From Mixophyes australis (Eukaryota; Chordata; Amphibia; Anura; Limnodynastidae): 64,000 nucleotides of DNA. Made by a program: the position numbers and the translations under genes. The stretch lies in contig JAVHZZ010000009.1 of assembly GCA_036250195.1 (NCBI GenBank), positions 38,345,824 to 38,409,823 of the forward strand. Reading direction: 5' to 3'. The notes below the pieces were generated by a model. It was given only the letters and a program-made list of their open reading frames with translations, made no database searches and was not told the DNA's origin. Shown in pieces: positions 46,106 through 57,243 of the stretch. Position 1 is the first letter of the stretch. Each line of letters begins with the position of its first letter.

Positions 46106-46567
46106 ACGGGGGTCAGTGGCCATCTCTAGTGTCATGTGTTGCACGTACATCACCAATAATACAGATGACCCCAAAGAGGTTATAGACCGGAAGATGGACA
46201 AAATTCTGCAACTGAAATGGGAATTTCGAAGGAATCATAATTCTTCGTTATATGATGTCGGGGAAAAGGTGGCAGGTAGGTTCTCGTGGTTGAACCCTGT
46301 AAAATGGTTCTCCGGTCTAGGGGAGTGGGTACAGAAAATGGTTGCTAGTGGAGGTAAGCTCCTTCTCCTTATACTTGGTATCATCTTAGCAATTGGTTTG
46401 TGTGTCAAATGTGTTCCTACTGTGTTGAAGTGTGGAAAACAGTCTCCTGGGAGAAACACTGAAAACGAGACTGAAAGGGTGGTGAGAGATACCGAGATCT
46501 TGTGCTGTGAAGAAATATTGTATAAACATGAACTTGAAACAGTTATGTGATAGTTTGGTGTACTATC

Positions 46568-46579
46568 AAGGGGTGGAGC
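46568..46579 (+). promoter_or_regulatory. Polypurine tract of the endogenous retrovirus
   Basis: AAGGGGTGGAGC immediately precedes the LTR start TGTCGAAGTC at 46580. This is the expected position of the plus-strand primer. Confidence 0.7.
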
Positions 46580-47046
46580 TGTCGAAGTCAGCAAATTGGA
46601 TAAAGTCATTTCAATTAATATCGAGCAAACTTGATTGTCTTTGTCTGAAATTATGCGTAGAGCACGCTACGGCGTGAAAGGGCGTATCCAGCCGCAACAC
46701 GTGGCAATAAACAGTTTCTACACTTTTACACACATTCGCACAAACATAAACATTTGAAAATTGTACACATTAATTGTAGTTGCAACACATAGTCATTTAT
46801 GTCGAAATATAGTAGAATTCATGTTTAATAAAGAAGGTATATGCATACTAGTGAAACCTATGGTTCAGGTTAAGGGAAATGTGCCATGTTTGATATCATA
46901 TTAATCCCCTTTACATCAGCAGCTGTCCGGTGCATTCGGCGAAGAGATCGCACATTGCATACTCTAGTTATTGATGTTGGGGAATAAACCTTTAATATGA
47001 TTCTGACTGTAAAATGTTAATGGACTGGTTGTAATTGGAGTTATGG
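46580..47046 (+). mobile_element. Partial 3' LTR of the endogenous retrovirus
   Basis: Begins TGTCGAAGTC and shares GCAGCTGTCCGGTGCA and GAAGAGATCGCACATTGCAT with the complete solo LTR at 51842-52789. A polyadenylation-like GGAATAAACC is near 46980. The rest of the LTR is missing because a gypsy LTR starts at 47047. Confidence 0.82.
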
Positions 47047-47509
47047 TGTTAGGAACCCCTCCAGCCGGCACAACACAACCCGGAGTCTACTCTGCCAATC
47101 AGGTGTTCACTGGAGCCCCTGATGGTGGGGACAGACTGGGCTGCAGACTGACAGAGGGTCGTGAAGTGTGTACTGGCTGGGGAGAACCCAGGCAAGCGGA
47201 GTGAGGTCCACGCAGAGGTCAAGGGCCGGCAGCAGGTTGCAAGTCCAGTTAACAAGCCGGGGTCAAGGGTCACAGGCAAACCAGAGAAATGGTAAACAGG
47301 CCAAAGGTCAGGGTCACGGGATACACAAGCGAAGTCCAAATCCAAGCCAAGGGTCATACATGAGAGATCAGCAGAATTACAATACACAGGAACAGGAACA
47401 AGCAGGTCAGCAGACTGTGAGACAGAAGCTATAACCGGCAATGAGGTAGCAATGGCCGGGACGCAGGTAAGAGAGTCACAGCAGCTGGGCACCGCCGCGG
47501 CTCGTAACA
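47047..47509 (-). mobile_element. 3' LTR of gypsy chromovirus, copy 2
   Basis: A 463-bp LTR of the family at 33575-34199, beginning TGTTACGAGCC and ending TTCCTAACA on the minus strand. A purine-rich AAGGGGGGGTA lies just upstream on that strand. Confidence 0.88.
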
Positions 47510-49566
47510 GTACCCCCCCCTTGAGGAGGGGTCGAGGGACCCCGACATCCAGGTTTCCTTGGAAATTTTTTGAAGAATTCCTTTAATTGTTTAGGCGCAT
47601 ATAGCTGTCTTCGCGGTACCCAGGATCGCTCCTCTAGTCCACGATTTTTCCATTGTACTAGGAAGTGTACCTGCCCCTGCACTTTTTTAGAGTCAAGAAT
47701 TTTCTGGACCACAAATTTTTGTGGTGTGTTCCTATTTCCCACAGAAAGCCCTGTAGGCTGGGATTGATTCGGGTATAATACTGGTTTAAGTAACGAACAA
47801 TGAAACGTGTTCGGGATCTTTAGTGAGCCAGGAATCTTTAATCTAAAAGCTACCGGATTGATCTGTTTGGTAATTATGAACGGACCAATAAATTTAGGGC
47901 CCAGTTTTTTACAAGGCTGTCTGAGCCTAACATTTCGAGTTGACAGCCACACTTTCTGCCCCACTTTGAATGAGCAGGTGGTAAGGTGGCGATCCGAATT
48001 TTTTTTGGCCGACACTGAGGACTTTTTCAAGGAGGACTGAACTTTCAGATCAGCAGCTGTGGAACGAATCTCCGGGATACCAGTAGATTTGAGAGAATAC
48101 AGAGAATTAGATACAGTAGAACGGGGAAGTCTGAGTAGATGAGTGAGATGAGTTATTGTAGGCAAACTCTGCCCAGGGCAGCAAAGAGGACCAATTATCA
48201 TGGAATTCTGAGGTATAACATCGGAGGAACTGTTCAAGTGACTGGTTAACCCTTTCAGTTTGCCCGTTAGACTGAGGTGGTATGCAGATGATAGACTGAT
48301 CCTGATTCCGAGAAGGGTGCAGAAGGATTTCCAGAATTGCGCTATGAATTGTGAACCACGATCAGAAACAATATCGGAAGGAAGTCCATGGAGCCGGAAA
48401 ATATGTTGTATGAAGAGAATGGCCAGATCTCGAGCTGTAGGAAGCCTGGTTAATGGAATGAAATGTGCCATTTTGCTGAAATGGTCTACCACAACCCAAA
48501 TAGTATTGTGTCCTGCAGAAGGTGGCAAATCAACAATAAAGTCCATGGACAAATGTGTCCAAGGTTTTGCAGGAATGGTCAATGGAACTAATTGACCTAC
48601 CGGGCGAGTCCTGGGGACTTTGTTTCTGGCACAAACCTCACATGAGAGGACATGACTCTTGACGTCAGCTGACAAGGATGGCCACCAGACCGTACGGGAA
48701 AGGATCTCCAACGTCTTGTGGATTCCAGGGTGTCCAGCAGACCTACTATTATGTGCCTCTGCAAGAACCGCCTTCCTTAGATGGACTGGAACAAAGAGAC
48801 GTTGCTCCGGAGTAGTATCAGGGGCTAATCTCTGGAATCTCTGAAGTGCGATACTCAGATCCTGGGTTAACCCAGCATGGATTACAAAAGGAGGAATAAT
48901 AGGCTCCGGGTTTGAAACTGGAACGTGGTGTGCCAAGAAACTTCTGGACAGAGCATCTGCTCGGACATTTTTGGAACCCGGTCGATAGGTGATCAGGAAA
49001 TTAAACCGGGTAAAGAATAACGACCAACGGGCCTGTCTGGGATTAAGACGTTTGGCTGATTGAATATATTGCAAGTTCTTGTGGTCGGTAATGACAGAGA
49101 TCTGATGTGAAGCACCCTCCAGCCAATGCCGCCACTCCTCGAAGGCCCATTTGATTGCCAATAGTTCTCTATTCCCGACATCATAATTGGCTTCTGCTGA
49201 GGAGAACTGACGGGAGAAATAGGCACATGGGTGTTGACGATTAGTATGAGGATCCTTCTGTGATAATATGGCTCCAGCACCGACGTCAGAGGCGTCGACC
49301 TCGAGAACAAATGTCTTCGCTGCATCCGGGTGTCTAAGGACCTGCGCGGAGACAAAAGCTTTTTTCAGGCTTTCAAATGAGGCTACTGCTTGGGGCGACC
49401 AATTAGTTGGATCCATTCCTTTACGGGTTAGGGCGACAATGGGAGCCACGATGTCCGCAAAGCCATGAATGAATCTTCTATAATAATTGGAGAAGCCCAG
49501 AAACCTCTGCACCGCCTTAAGGTTGTTTGGTTGCACCCAATCCAAAATAGCCTGAAGCTTAGTTGG
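47476..49566 (-). pseudogene. Gypsy chromovirus pol: RT thumb, RNase H, integrase, chromodomain
   Basis: A long, nearly continuous minus-strand frame of ~700 codons. Its extreme N-terminal dozen codons come from adjacent LTR sequence, so pol similarity begins near 49566 (TPTKLQAILDW). In order: RT thumb/connection (FLGFSNYYRRF); RNase H with VLEVDAS, NRELLAI and ITDHKNL; the tether ADALSR; integrase HHCC (AEAHNSRSAGH, then CEVC); and core aspartates in MDFIVDLP and VSDRGSQF. A one-base loss near 48276 shifts the region that should hold the third catalytic glutamate, and frame is regained downstream. Then come GPY/F (KKLGPKFIGPF) and a chromodomain (VHFLVQWKNRG, SWVPRRQL), ending inside the LTR. 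RT palm, protease and gag are absent. Confidence 0.93.
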
Positions 49567-49643
49567 TGTTATGTACTTGCCCTTAGTTTTGCCCTCATTC
49601 AAGATGGTCGTGATTGCCTCATGAAGTTTCCATCTTGGATCTC
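49567..49643 (+). repeat. Partial duplicate of a gypsy LTR start
   Basis: Seventy-seven bases from TGTTATGTACTTGCCC to CATCTTGGATCTC repeat, with differences, the start of the LTR that follows at 49644. It is either a remnant of a second LTR or a local tandem duplication. Confidence 0.65.
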
Positions 49644-49990
49644 TGTTATGAACTTGCCCTTACAATAGCCCTTATCCAAGATGGCCGGGACTGTCTCATG
49701 AAGATTCCATCTTGGATCCCATTTCCTGTTTGGGCCTAGAAAAGGCACTTCCTGTTATGAAGCCTTTGCACGAGTATTGTGTTTGTATCTGAACCAGATG
49801 CTTCCACAGAACCTTGCCTCCTTGTGATTTGGACTACAAGTACTTGATACGTCCACCAGACCTTTATACTCTTGTGACTTTGGACTTTATTTGTTGGACA
49901 CTGGAGATTTATTTATATACCAAAATAAATCCTGTTGAATTCAGAAATACCTGGCTATTGGGTTCCGTTTGTGATACCAGAAGTGTGACA
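49644..49990 (+). mobile_element. 5' LTR of a third gypsy lineage
   Basis: A 347-bp LTR starting TGTTATGAACTTGCCC and ending AGTGTGACA, immediately followed by the leader and gag. It is related to the solo LTR at 2954-3315 through a CCAAGATGGCC block, CTTGGATC, CCTGTTTGGGCCTA and CTATTGGG. Confidence 0.8.
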
Positions 49991-50007
49991 GGATACTCGT
50001 GCCCAAA

Positions 50008-51841
50008 ATGACGGAGCCCGCCGGGTCAGAACCATCTGCATTACAGCGACTTTCAGATCTGAGTTTCCACATGCATTCTGCTTCAAGACAACTACAGGAA
50101 TTTCATGCAAAATTTCAAGAACTGGAGACCCAGTGTACAAATAATTTTCAACTGCAAAATCAACACGTAACTGAGTTGCAAATAAATGTTCATGAACTCA
50201 AAGATCAAATAGCGCTACAAAATGGAGTTATTACAGAACTACAGGTGCGGCTTCAAGAAGTTAATGCTGTAGCACCTTCAGCTGCAGTACATCAGCCCAC
50301 ACTCCCACCACCTCCGGCTCGATTCTCAGGTGATCGTAAAAAATACAGAGGTTTTATTAATCAATGTAATATGCATTTTGATTTACATCCTACTTATTTT
50401 TTGACTGATGTACAGAAAGTACGTTGTATTCTTTTATTGTTGAAAGATGATGCCTTGGCATGGGCTTCTCCTTTGATAGAAGCAAAAAGTCCCATATTGC
50501 AAGATCTTTCTAATTTTATGGATGCAATGAACCAGATATTTGATGATCCAAATCGAAGTGCTACTGCTGAGTTTATTAAAAATGCGTCAGGGAAGACGTT
50601 CAGTGGCTGAATACACCTCTGATTTCCGAAGATGGATCTTGGACACTGATTGGAATTCGGCAGCTAAGCTGTCTGTTTATCGAAAGGGGTTATCTGAGTT
50701 CATTAAAGATGAATTATCTAGAGCTGATGCCCACACTGAATTTGAAGCCTTTGTTAAACATTGTATTCGTATTGATGCTCGTCAAATGGAGAGGAAACAA
50801 GATAGATGGGGGTTCCATGTGGACTCGTCCTAATTATCCAGAACCAGCAATATCAAATTACTCTGGAACTCCTGCAACACAACAAATTGAGGAGTTTGAG
50901 CCAATGCAAATAGATACCATTCGCAAACAGATTTCTATTGAAAGAAGAGATCAACGACGACAAGAAAATCTCTGTTTGTATTGTGGTAAATCTGGACATT
51001 ATGTATCTAATTGTTCTCAACGACCTCGCAAGACAGTTGCTACATTGATGGAACCTAAAGACTCTGACCAGGAATCTATTATTTCATGCTGCTCACATCA
51101 ACTGAATGCTATTATTCCTCAAATCTCTTCACTGTCTACATTTGAGAGAGAGAACAGAAGAATAAAGAATCATTTTTCAATACCAATACAACTTGAGATA
51201 AATTCTCAACTTATTTCAACCATGGCAATGCTGTATTCAGGAGCCAATGGTAATTTCATGGATATAGATTTTGCTAAACAAAACCATATAGTATTTCAAG
51301 AAAGAAAGACTCCTGTATTGATGGAGACAGTTGATGGGTCCCCTCTGAATTCTGGTCCCATCACACATGAGACAGAACTTATGTCCCTGATGATAGAACC
51401 CAATCATAATGAGGAACTCACTTTTTTTCTCATCTCTTCTCCAAATTTTCCCATAATTTTGGGTCTCCCTTGGTTCACTAACAATAACCCAGCCATTAAC
51501 TTGCAGTCTCAAACCCTAACGTTTCAAGATCCTATCAGTGTGGTCCCACTTGCACAAGAAGAGAATCAGATCTCAGTGTCCCCCTCTTTTGGGGTGGAAC
51601 AATTGCCTGTTCAATATCAGGATTTGCAGATATCTGTAACAAACAAAATGCTGACAAATTACCACCCCATCGACCATATGATTGTCCCATTGATCTATTA
51701 CCTGGGGCTGCTATTCCTTTTGGTCGGATTTATTCATTAGCTGATCCTGAATTAAAGACGCTAAAGACTTACCTGGAGGAAAATGAAACTAAAGGTTTTA
51801 TACGTCCTTCAAAATCTCCAGCAGGGGCTCCTATTTTTTGT
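50008..51841 (+). pseudogene. Gypsy gag, protease and RT N-terminus, broken
   Basis: Starts at the first ATG after the LTR (50008, MTEPAGSEP). The gag has an N-terminal coiled-coil-like Gln/Leu-rich region (50060-50260) and a capsid region beginning ARFSGDRKKYRGFINQC near 50318. The frame changes near 50590 and again near 50810. A CCHC knuckle CLYCGKSGHYVSNC is at about 50974-51015. The protease motif reads LYSGANGNF near 51230, where the family usually has LIDSGA, so the catalytic Asp appears replaced by Tyr. The RT N-terminus is visible near 51740-51840 (KGFIRPSKSPAGAP) and stops where a retroviral solo LTR begins. Confidence 0.87.
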
Positions 51842-52520
51842 TGAGGAACCGAATATCGTAAGCGTTGCATACCTGCCGGTAACGTAACTCCAAACTCACG
51901 AGCCCCCAAATTATTAAAGTAATTTTATCGTTTTAAAATAAGCATTGCCCAATCAATTGAATGTGTGTCCAAAGCACAAAGTGATTTATTTTTAACAGAT
52001 GTAAATAGTCAACAATTCAATACATTATTATATCATGATAAAGTACAGTACAGCACAGCCAATACCAAAAGATAAGTACATACCAATGCAATCGCTTGCG
52101 CTTGCTTGCGCACCCACGGGACCCGATGGACAATATTCTGTATAGAATATTGTGTCAGAGTTGACTGAGGCCCCAGTGAGATGCAACTAATATATATACA
52201 GTCAGTGTTTCATTGTGAACAATAGAGATGACGTAGATTGTTTCTATAGGTCCAGACGTTGGGTGGGTCCAGGCCAGACAGGTAATAGGTTGATTCAATC
52301 TAAGGAATCCAAAGGTGGGGGTCTTCTCTCCAGGGGGTCTGCTCCTTTTCATAGCCAGTATCATACAAAGGTTTTACTCTCTAATATCAATAACTAAAGT
52401 ATGCAATGTGCGATCTCTTCGCCGACTGCACCGGACAGCTGCTGATGATTAGGGCTTCAATATGATATCAGGCATGACACCTATTACCTAAACCTTTAAT
52501 AACACTACAATGTACATATA

Positions 52521-52570
<50 letters not shown>

Positions 52571-52789
52571 TAATAATAAACCGAATACTATCTGCTCCTG
52601 AATTACAGTGTAACAGAACCAATATGAAATTATATAAATAACTAACTGTTGTAATGCGAGTGTGTGCGTGCGTATTTTACCGTGCGAACGCACCACGTCA
52701 CGTAACACGTGGCATACGCTTCGCAATACGCACGGCAAACCAATATTAAACCAATATACTTTCGTTCATCCAATTATACGACTTCAACA
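51842..52789 (-). mobile_element. Solo LTR of the endogenous retrovirus family
   Basis: A 948-bp LTR on the minus strand, beginning TGTTGAAGTCG (52789) and ending TTCCTCA (51842). It aligns with the partial LTR at 46580-47046 through the CAGCTGTCCGGTGCA and GAAGAGATCGCAC blocks. It lies exactly between a gypsy fragment and a LINE, and the flanks (ATTTTTTGT and ACTTATATC) show no matching 4-6-bp duplication. Confidence 0.83.
52525..52567. repeat. (TA)n microsatellite in the solo LTR
   Basis: About 21 TA dinucleotides, absent from the other copy of this LTR. Confidence 0.95.
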
Positions 52790-53630
52790 ACTTATATCCA
52801 ATCCATCTTAAATACGTATGCCAACTTTTCTTTAAATAACTTTAAAGAAGAAGGTTGAGTTTGCAACCAGAATTGGAAAATACATTGTTTTGCAACAGCT
52901 GAAATAATAAGAAGCAGTTTCTTTCCCCACAGAATTCCCAGCATTCAGAAGATACAGGTACAAAATTTACTAACTCTTCTAAGGCATTTTCTTTAGTTTG
53001 AATACAAAAACGTTTTATATATAGACAATCCCATATACAGTGAAATAAAGAAACCTCAGATTTGTTACATTTTGGACTATTTAAATCCCTACTAACCCAC
53101 ATATTATATGGTTATATAATTTTACATTCGGATAATTTAGACCCCCTTTCTTTTATGTTTTCTGTAAGACCTTCAGACTGATCTTTGCTTTTTTTACCAT
53201 TCCAGATAAATCTTTAGAACATTAAGTCCAAGGATTTTTCATCTTGTGTAGATAGTAGTATTGGTAAAACCTGTGAGGGGTACAATATTTTAGGAAAGGT
53301 AATCATTTTAATTAGGTTTACCCTACCAACAAAGGACAGATGTAAATGCTGGCACAATTTTAATTCTGATTCAGCAGCATAGATTATATATATGATAAAC
53401 ATTCAATTTATATAGATCTTCTATTTTTTTGGTACATATATTCCCAAATACTTGATATATGAATTAGCTGATTTAAGAGCAATATTCCTGCTCCATGAAG
53501 GTTTTTTTTTACAGGGGCCCAATGACATTGCCACTGATTTATCTATATTGATCGTAAATCCAGATATTGCTCCAAATTAATTTATTTTATTCAAGAGATG
53601 ATATAAACATTCTTGAGGATTAGAGATATA

Positions 53631-55131
53631 CAGTCATGGGCAAAAGTTTTGAGAATGACACAAGTATTGGTTTTCACAAAGTTTACTGTTTCAGTGTTTT
53701 TAGACCTTTTTGTCAGATGTTGCTATGGTATACTTAAGTAAAATAACAAGCATTTCATAAGTGTGAAAGGCTTTTATTGACAATTATATTAAGTTTATGC
53801 AAAGAGTCAATATTTGCGGTGTTGACCCTTCTTTTTGAAGACCTCCGCAATTCGCCCTGGCATGCTGTCTCTCAACTTCTGGGCCACATACTGACTGATG
53901 GCCGCCCATTCTTGCCTAATCAATGCTTGGAGTTTGTCAGAATTTCTGGGGTTTTGTTTGTTCACCCGCCTCTTGAGGATTGACCACAAGTTCTCAATGG
54001 GATTAAGGTCTGGGGAGTTTCCTGGCCAAGGTCCCAAAATTTTGATGTTTTAATCCTCAAGCCACTTAGTTATCACTTTTGACTTATGGCAAGGTGCTCC
54101 ATCATGCTGGAAAGGGCATTGTTCATCACTATACTGTTCTTGAATGGTTGGGAGAAGTTGCACTTGGAGGATGTTTTGTTGCCATTCTTTATTCATGGCT
54201 GTGCTCTTAGGCAAATTGTGAATGAGACCACTCCCTTGACTGAGAAGCAACCCCACAATGGTCTCAGGATGCTTTATTGTTGGAATGACGGACAAGCATT
54301 TTCCCAGATGCCCCAAACAATCTGAAAGGGGATTCATCAGAAAAAATTACTTTACCCCAGTCCTCAGCAGTCCAATCCCTGTACCTTTTGCAGAATATCA
54401 GTCTGTCCCTGATATTTTTCCTGGAGAGAAGTGGCTTCTTTGCTTGCCTTTTTGACACCAGGCCATTCTCCAAAAGTCTTAGCCTCACTGTGTGTGCAGA
54501 TGCACTCACACCTGCCTGCTGCCATTTCTGAGCAAGCTCTGCACTGGTGGTGGACCGATTCTGCAGCTGAATGAACTTTAGGAAACGGTCCTGGTGCTTG
54601 CTGGATGTTCTTGGGCGCCCTGAAGCCTTCTTCACAACTATTGAACCTCTCTCTTTGAAGTTCTTGATGATCCAATAAATGGTTGATTTAGGTCCCATCT
54701 TAATATCAGTAATACCCTTGCCTGTGAAGCACTTTTTGTGCAAAACAGTGATGACTGCATGTGTTTCCTTGCAACCATGGTTAACAGAGGAAGAACAATG
54801 ATTTCAAGCACCTCACTCCTTGTAAAGCTTCCAGTCTGTTATTATAACTCAATTAGCACGACAGAGTGATCTCAAGCCTTGTCCTTGTCAACACTCTCAT
54901 CTGTGTTAATGAGTGAATCACTGACCTGATGTCAGCTGGTCCTTTTGTGACAGGGCTGAAATGCAGTGTAAATGTTGTTTTTGAGATAAAGTTTATTGTC
55001 ATGGCAAATTAATTGCAATTCACTCTTCATGACATGCTGGAGTATATGCAAATTGCCATCATAAAAACTGAGGCAGTAGACTTTGTGAAAAATAATATGT
55101 GTGTCATTCTGAAAACTTTTGGCCATGACTG
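53631..55131 (-). mobile_element. Tc1/mariner element, copy 2 (different family)
   Basis: A 1,501-bp element with ends CAGTCATGGGCAAAAGTTTT and its near-complement AAAACTTTTGGCCATGACTG, flanked by TA at 53629-53630 and 55132-55133. The ends differ from the element at 2350-4283 after CAGTCA. It inserted into the LINE RT region. Confidence 0.95.
53807..54778 (-). pseudogene. Tc1-like transposase, broken
   Basis: DDE transposase remnant. A possible ATG is at 54776-54778, with a frame change near 54745. The DNA-binding region includes the GRPRTS AT-hook-like motif near 54610. The first catalytic aspartate is in VIFSDESPF near 54330, the second in FQHDGAPCH near 54090, and the third acidic position in SPDLNPIENLW near 53985-54015. 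Two frame changes (near 54300 and 54045) break it, but the acidic residues themselves are all present. It ends at 53807. Confidence 0.9.
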
Positions 55132-57039
55132 TACAATAACAAATCAAACAAGCAAGCGCTGTTAATTTGATACTAGTTTTACCAATTTTTATACCTTGAA
55201 AATGTTCCCATCGCTGCAATAGCCGAATAATAGGATCAATAGTCAGGTTAAAATGTAATGTGGCTAGAGGCCATCCTTGTCTGGTTTTCCTAGACATATA
55301 TATCAGATCTCCTCTTTTGTTGTTAATCATTAATTCTGTACGAGGCTTATTGGACATATATTGTGTAAATTGTGAAAATAGAGAACCAAATGTGTGTATT
55401 TAAAAAATCCGCTGCAGAAAAACCTATGAAACTTTATTGAAAGCTTTTTTTTGCATCTAAACTTATTATAATATTTTGGTTACCTTTATTTGCAGATGAT
55501 GCTATTACTACAGCCAATGCCGTTCTTATCCTCCTGACTGCATTTCTCCCATGGGTAAAACATAACTGATGATCTGTCAGCAGAAGAGGTATAATACCCT
55601 GCAATCTATTTGCCATAATTATGGCCAAAAGTTTTAAATCCTGATTTAAAAGCGTAATCGGCCTATATGATGACACAAATTCTTGATTTTTATCTATCAT
55701 AGGTATTAAAATGGTATATGCTTCAATAAAGTTAGGTATTGGATTTTTATGAATTTTCTGAAATAAACCTGTTATGACAGATGTAATATCTTCATTTAAA
55801 ATTTTATAGTACTCTCCACTAAAACCCCCTGGACCCAGGGTTTTATTAGGGCTATAGCAGATTGCACCTCCATCTTTTTAATGTCTGCATCTAATATTTC
55901 CCTTTGAAAAGGTATCAATTTAGGGAGTTTCACATCTATAAAAATGTTGTTAAGTTTATCTTCATCACACAATGGTGCTTTATATAAATCGGTGTAATAT
56001 TGATGAAATTGCTGGGCAATATCCTGTGCAGAAATATATCTCTCTTCTGTACATCCATCTCTAATTGATGTAATATATGATCTAGGTTTTTGCTGTCTTG
56101 CTATATGCGCTAACACTTTTCCTGGTTTATTGCCCCGACGGTATTACCATCATACGCTGTTCTACTATTTGCCTGATTTAATAAAAAAAAGTCTCAAACA
56201 TATCTTTACTCTTTTTATAATTCTCCAAAGTAGAGGGATTTGAATTAATCTTAAATAAATCATAATAGCTTTTCATTGATGTACATAAAGCCTGGTATTG
56301 ATCACTAAGTACATCTTTTTTTGATGTAGTATATGCGATAATATGAGCCCTCATAACAGCTTTCGCAGTCTGCCAAAAGAGTGCCGAATCTTCCCTATGT
56401 TGTTGATTATCATTAACATATTCATCCCATTTATTTTTCAAAAATAATTAAAATTTGTCATTTTGTGCTAAATGTGACAGAAACCGCCAAAGACGATCCT
56501 AATAATTGTGCTCACTTTTTTTCAATATCTATCATAATAGGAGGATGCTCAGTAATAAGAATATTTTCTATATTAGTATACCCAATCCATGAAAGAAGAG
56601 TAATACCTATCATAATACAATCAATGTGAGAAAGTGTATTGTGCACTTTAGAGTGATGTGTGTAAGAGCTATCTGTAGGGTTCAGTATTCTCCAGGTGTC
56701 CACCAAATTGTGTTGAGATTTCAATACATGGATCCCCTCAGTAGATTTAACTGAGCCCAAAGTAGGTATAGTGGATCTATCCATTTCTGAAGCATCCATA
56801 GCATTGAAATCTTCCCCTATTATCAAATTATGTGTGCGTTGCATCAAGATTTGTGAAATTTTATAATAAAATTCGCTGTTGGGAATATTTGGCACATATA
56901 TATTAAATATACAAATTTTTCTCCATTTATATTTATATCTACCTGTACATATCTCCCCTCAACATCCTTAATAACCTTGTCTTTCACATATTGCATCCGT
57001 TTCCCAAACAAAATCAAAACCCCCTGTTTTTTACTCTTA

Positions 57040-57243
57040 GGGGCATATTCAATTGATGGGCGGATCGCCGAAAATCCCGCGCTCAAAAAATATTACCGTT
57101 AATACGGCTCCCGCTGCGAGCTGAAATCCAGTGAGTAAATTACCGTATTAACGGTTTTCCCGCACATGATTACAGTAATAACAACAGTAATATTTTTTGA
57201 GCGCGGGATTTTCAGCGATCCCGCTGTCAATTGAATATGCCCC
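57040..57243. mobile_element. Palindromic MITE, family B, copy 2
   Basis: A 204-bp foldback with ends GGGGCATATTCAATTG and CAATTGAATATGCCCC, flanked by the 3-bp duplication TTA (57037-57039 and 57244-57246). It interrupts the LINE endonuclease, and LINE homology continues once the element and one TTA are ignored. The TTA duplication and GGGGCA ends fit a PIF/Harbinger origin. Confidence 0.88.

Larger units (their letters stand above)
40911..46128 (+). mobile_element. hAT (ZBED-type) DNA transposon, full length, inactive
   Basis: A 5,218-bp element whose ends read TAGAGATGGG inward on the left and CCATCTCTA on the right. An 8-bp target duplication flanks it: GTGTCAAG at 40903-40910 and GTGTCATG at 46129-46136 (one mismatch). 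The left subterminal region is GC-rich with repeated GGTTC/CGAACC motifs. The right end is rich in AAAACC. It encloses a 100-bp tandem array and a transposase pseudogene. It inserted into the retroviral env. Confidence 0.92.
39521..46550 (+). pseudogene. Endogenous retrovirus env, split by a hAT element
   Basis: Envelope glycoprotein remnant. The ATG at 39521 opens a hydrophobic signal-peptide-like start (MEWRFLFFFCSRIFLVF), followed by a cysteine-rich surface subunit with N-glycosylation sequons and a CWVC motif (CxxC type) near 39900. A CA microsatellite at 40547-40586 puts a Thr-His run in frame, and the frame changes there. The transmembrane subunit continues at ~40600-40910, with an immunosuppressive-domain-like region ending at a cysteine just before the hAT insertion. 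A CC pair, a hydrophobic anchor (GKLLLLILGIILAIGLCV near 46350-46410) and a tail follow the insertion, ending at 46550. It is not translatable as a single protein. Confidence 0.82.
34926..47046 (+). mobile_element. Class I (gamma/epsilon-like) endogenous retrovirus, defective
   Basis: An old retroviral copy reading leader, gag, pro, truncated pol, env and partial 3' LTR on the plus strand. No 5' LTR is visible; the element abuts a gypsy fragment at its left edge, and its 3' LTR is cut by a gypsy LTR at 47047. Gag and pro are in one frame separated by UAG, as in gammaretroviruses. Most of RT and all of RNase H are missing, integrase contains a 0.8-kb insertion, and env is split by a 5.2-kb hAT element. 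A solo LTR of the same family is at 51842-52789. Confidence 0.88.

Noticed and set aside
47168..49668. Plus-strand open frames opposite the chromovirus pol
   Set aside because: They are antisense shadows of the pol frame and have no homology of their own.
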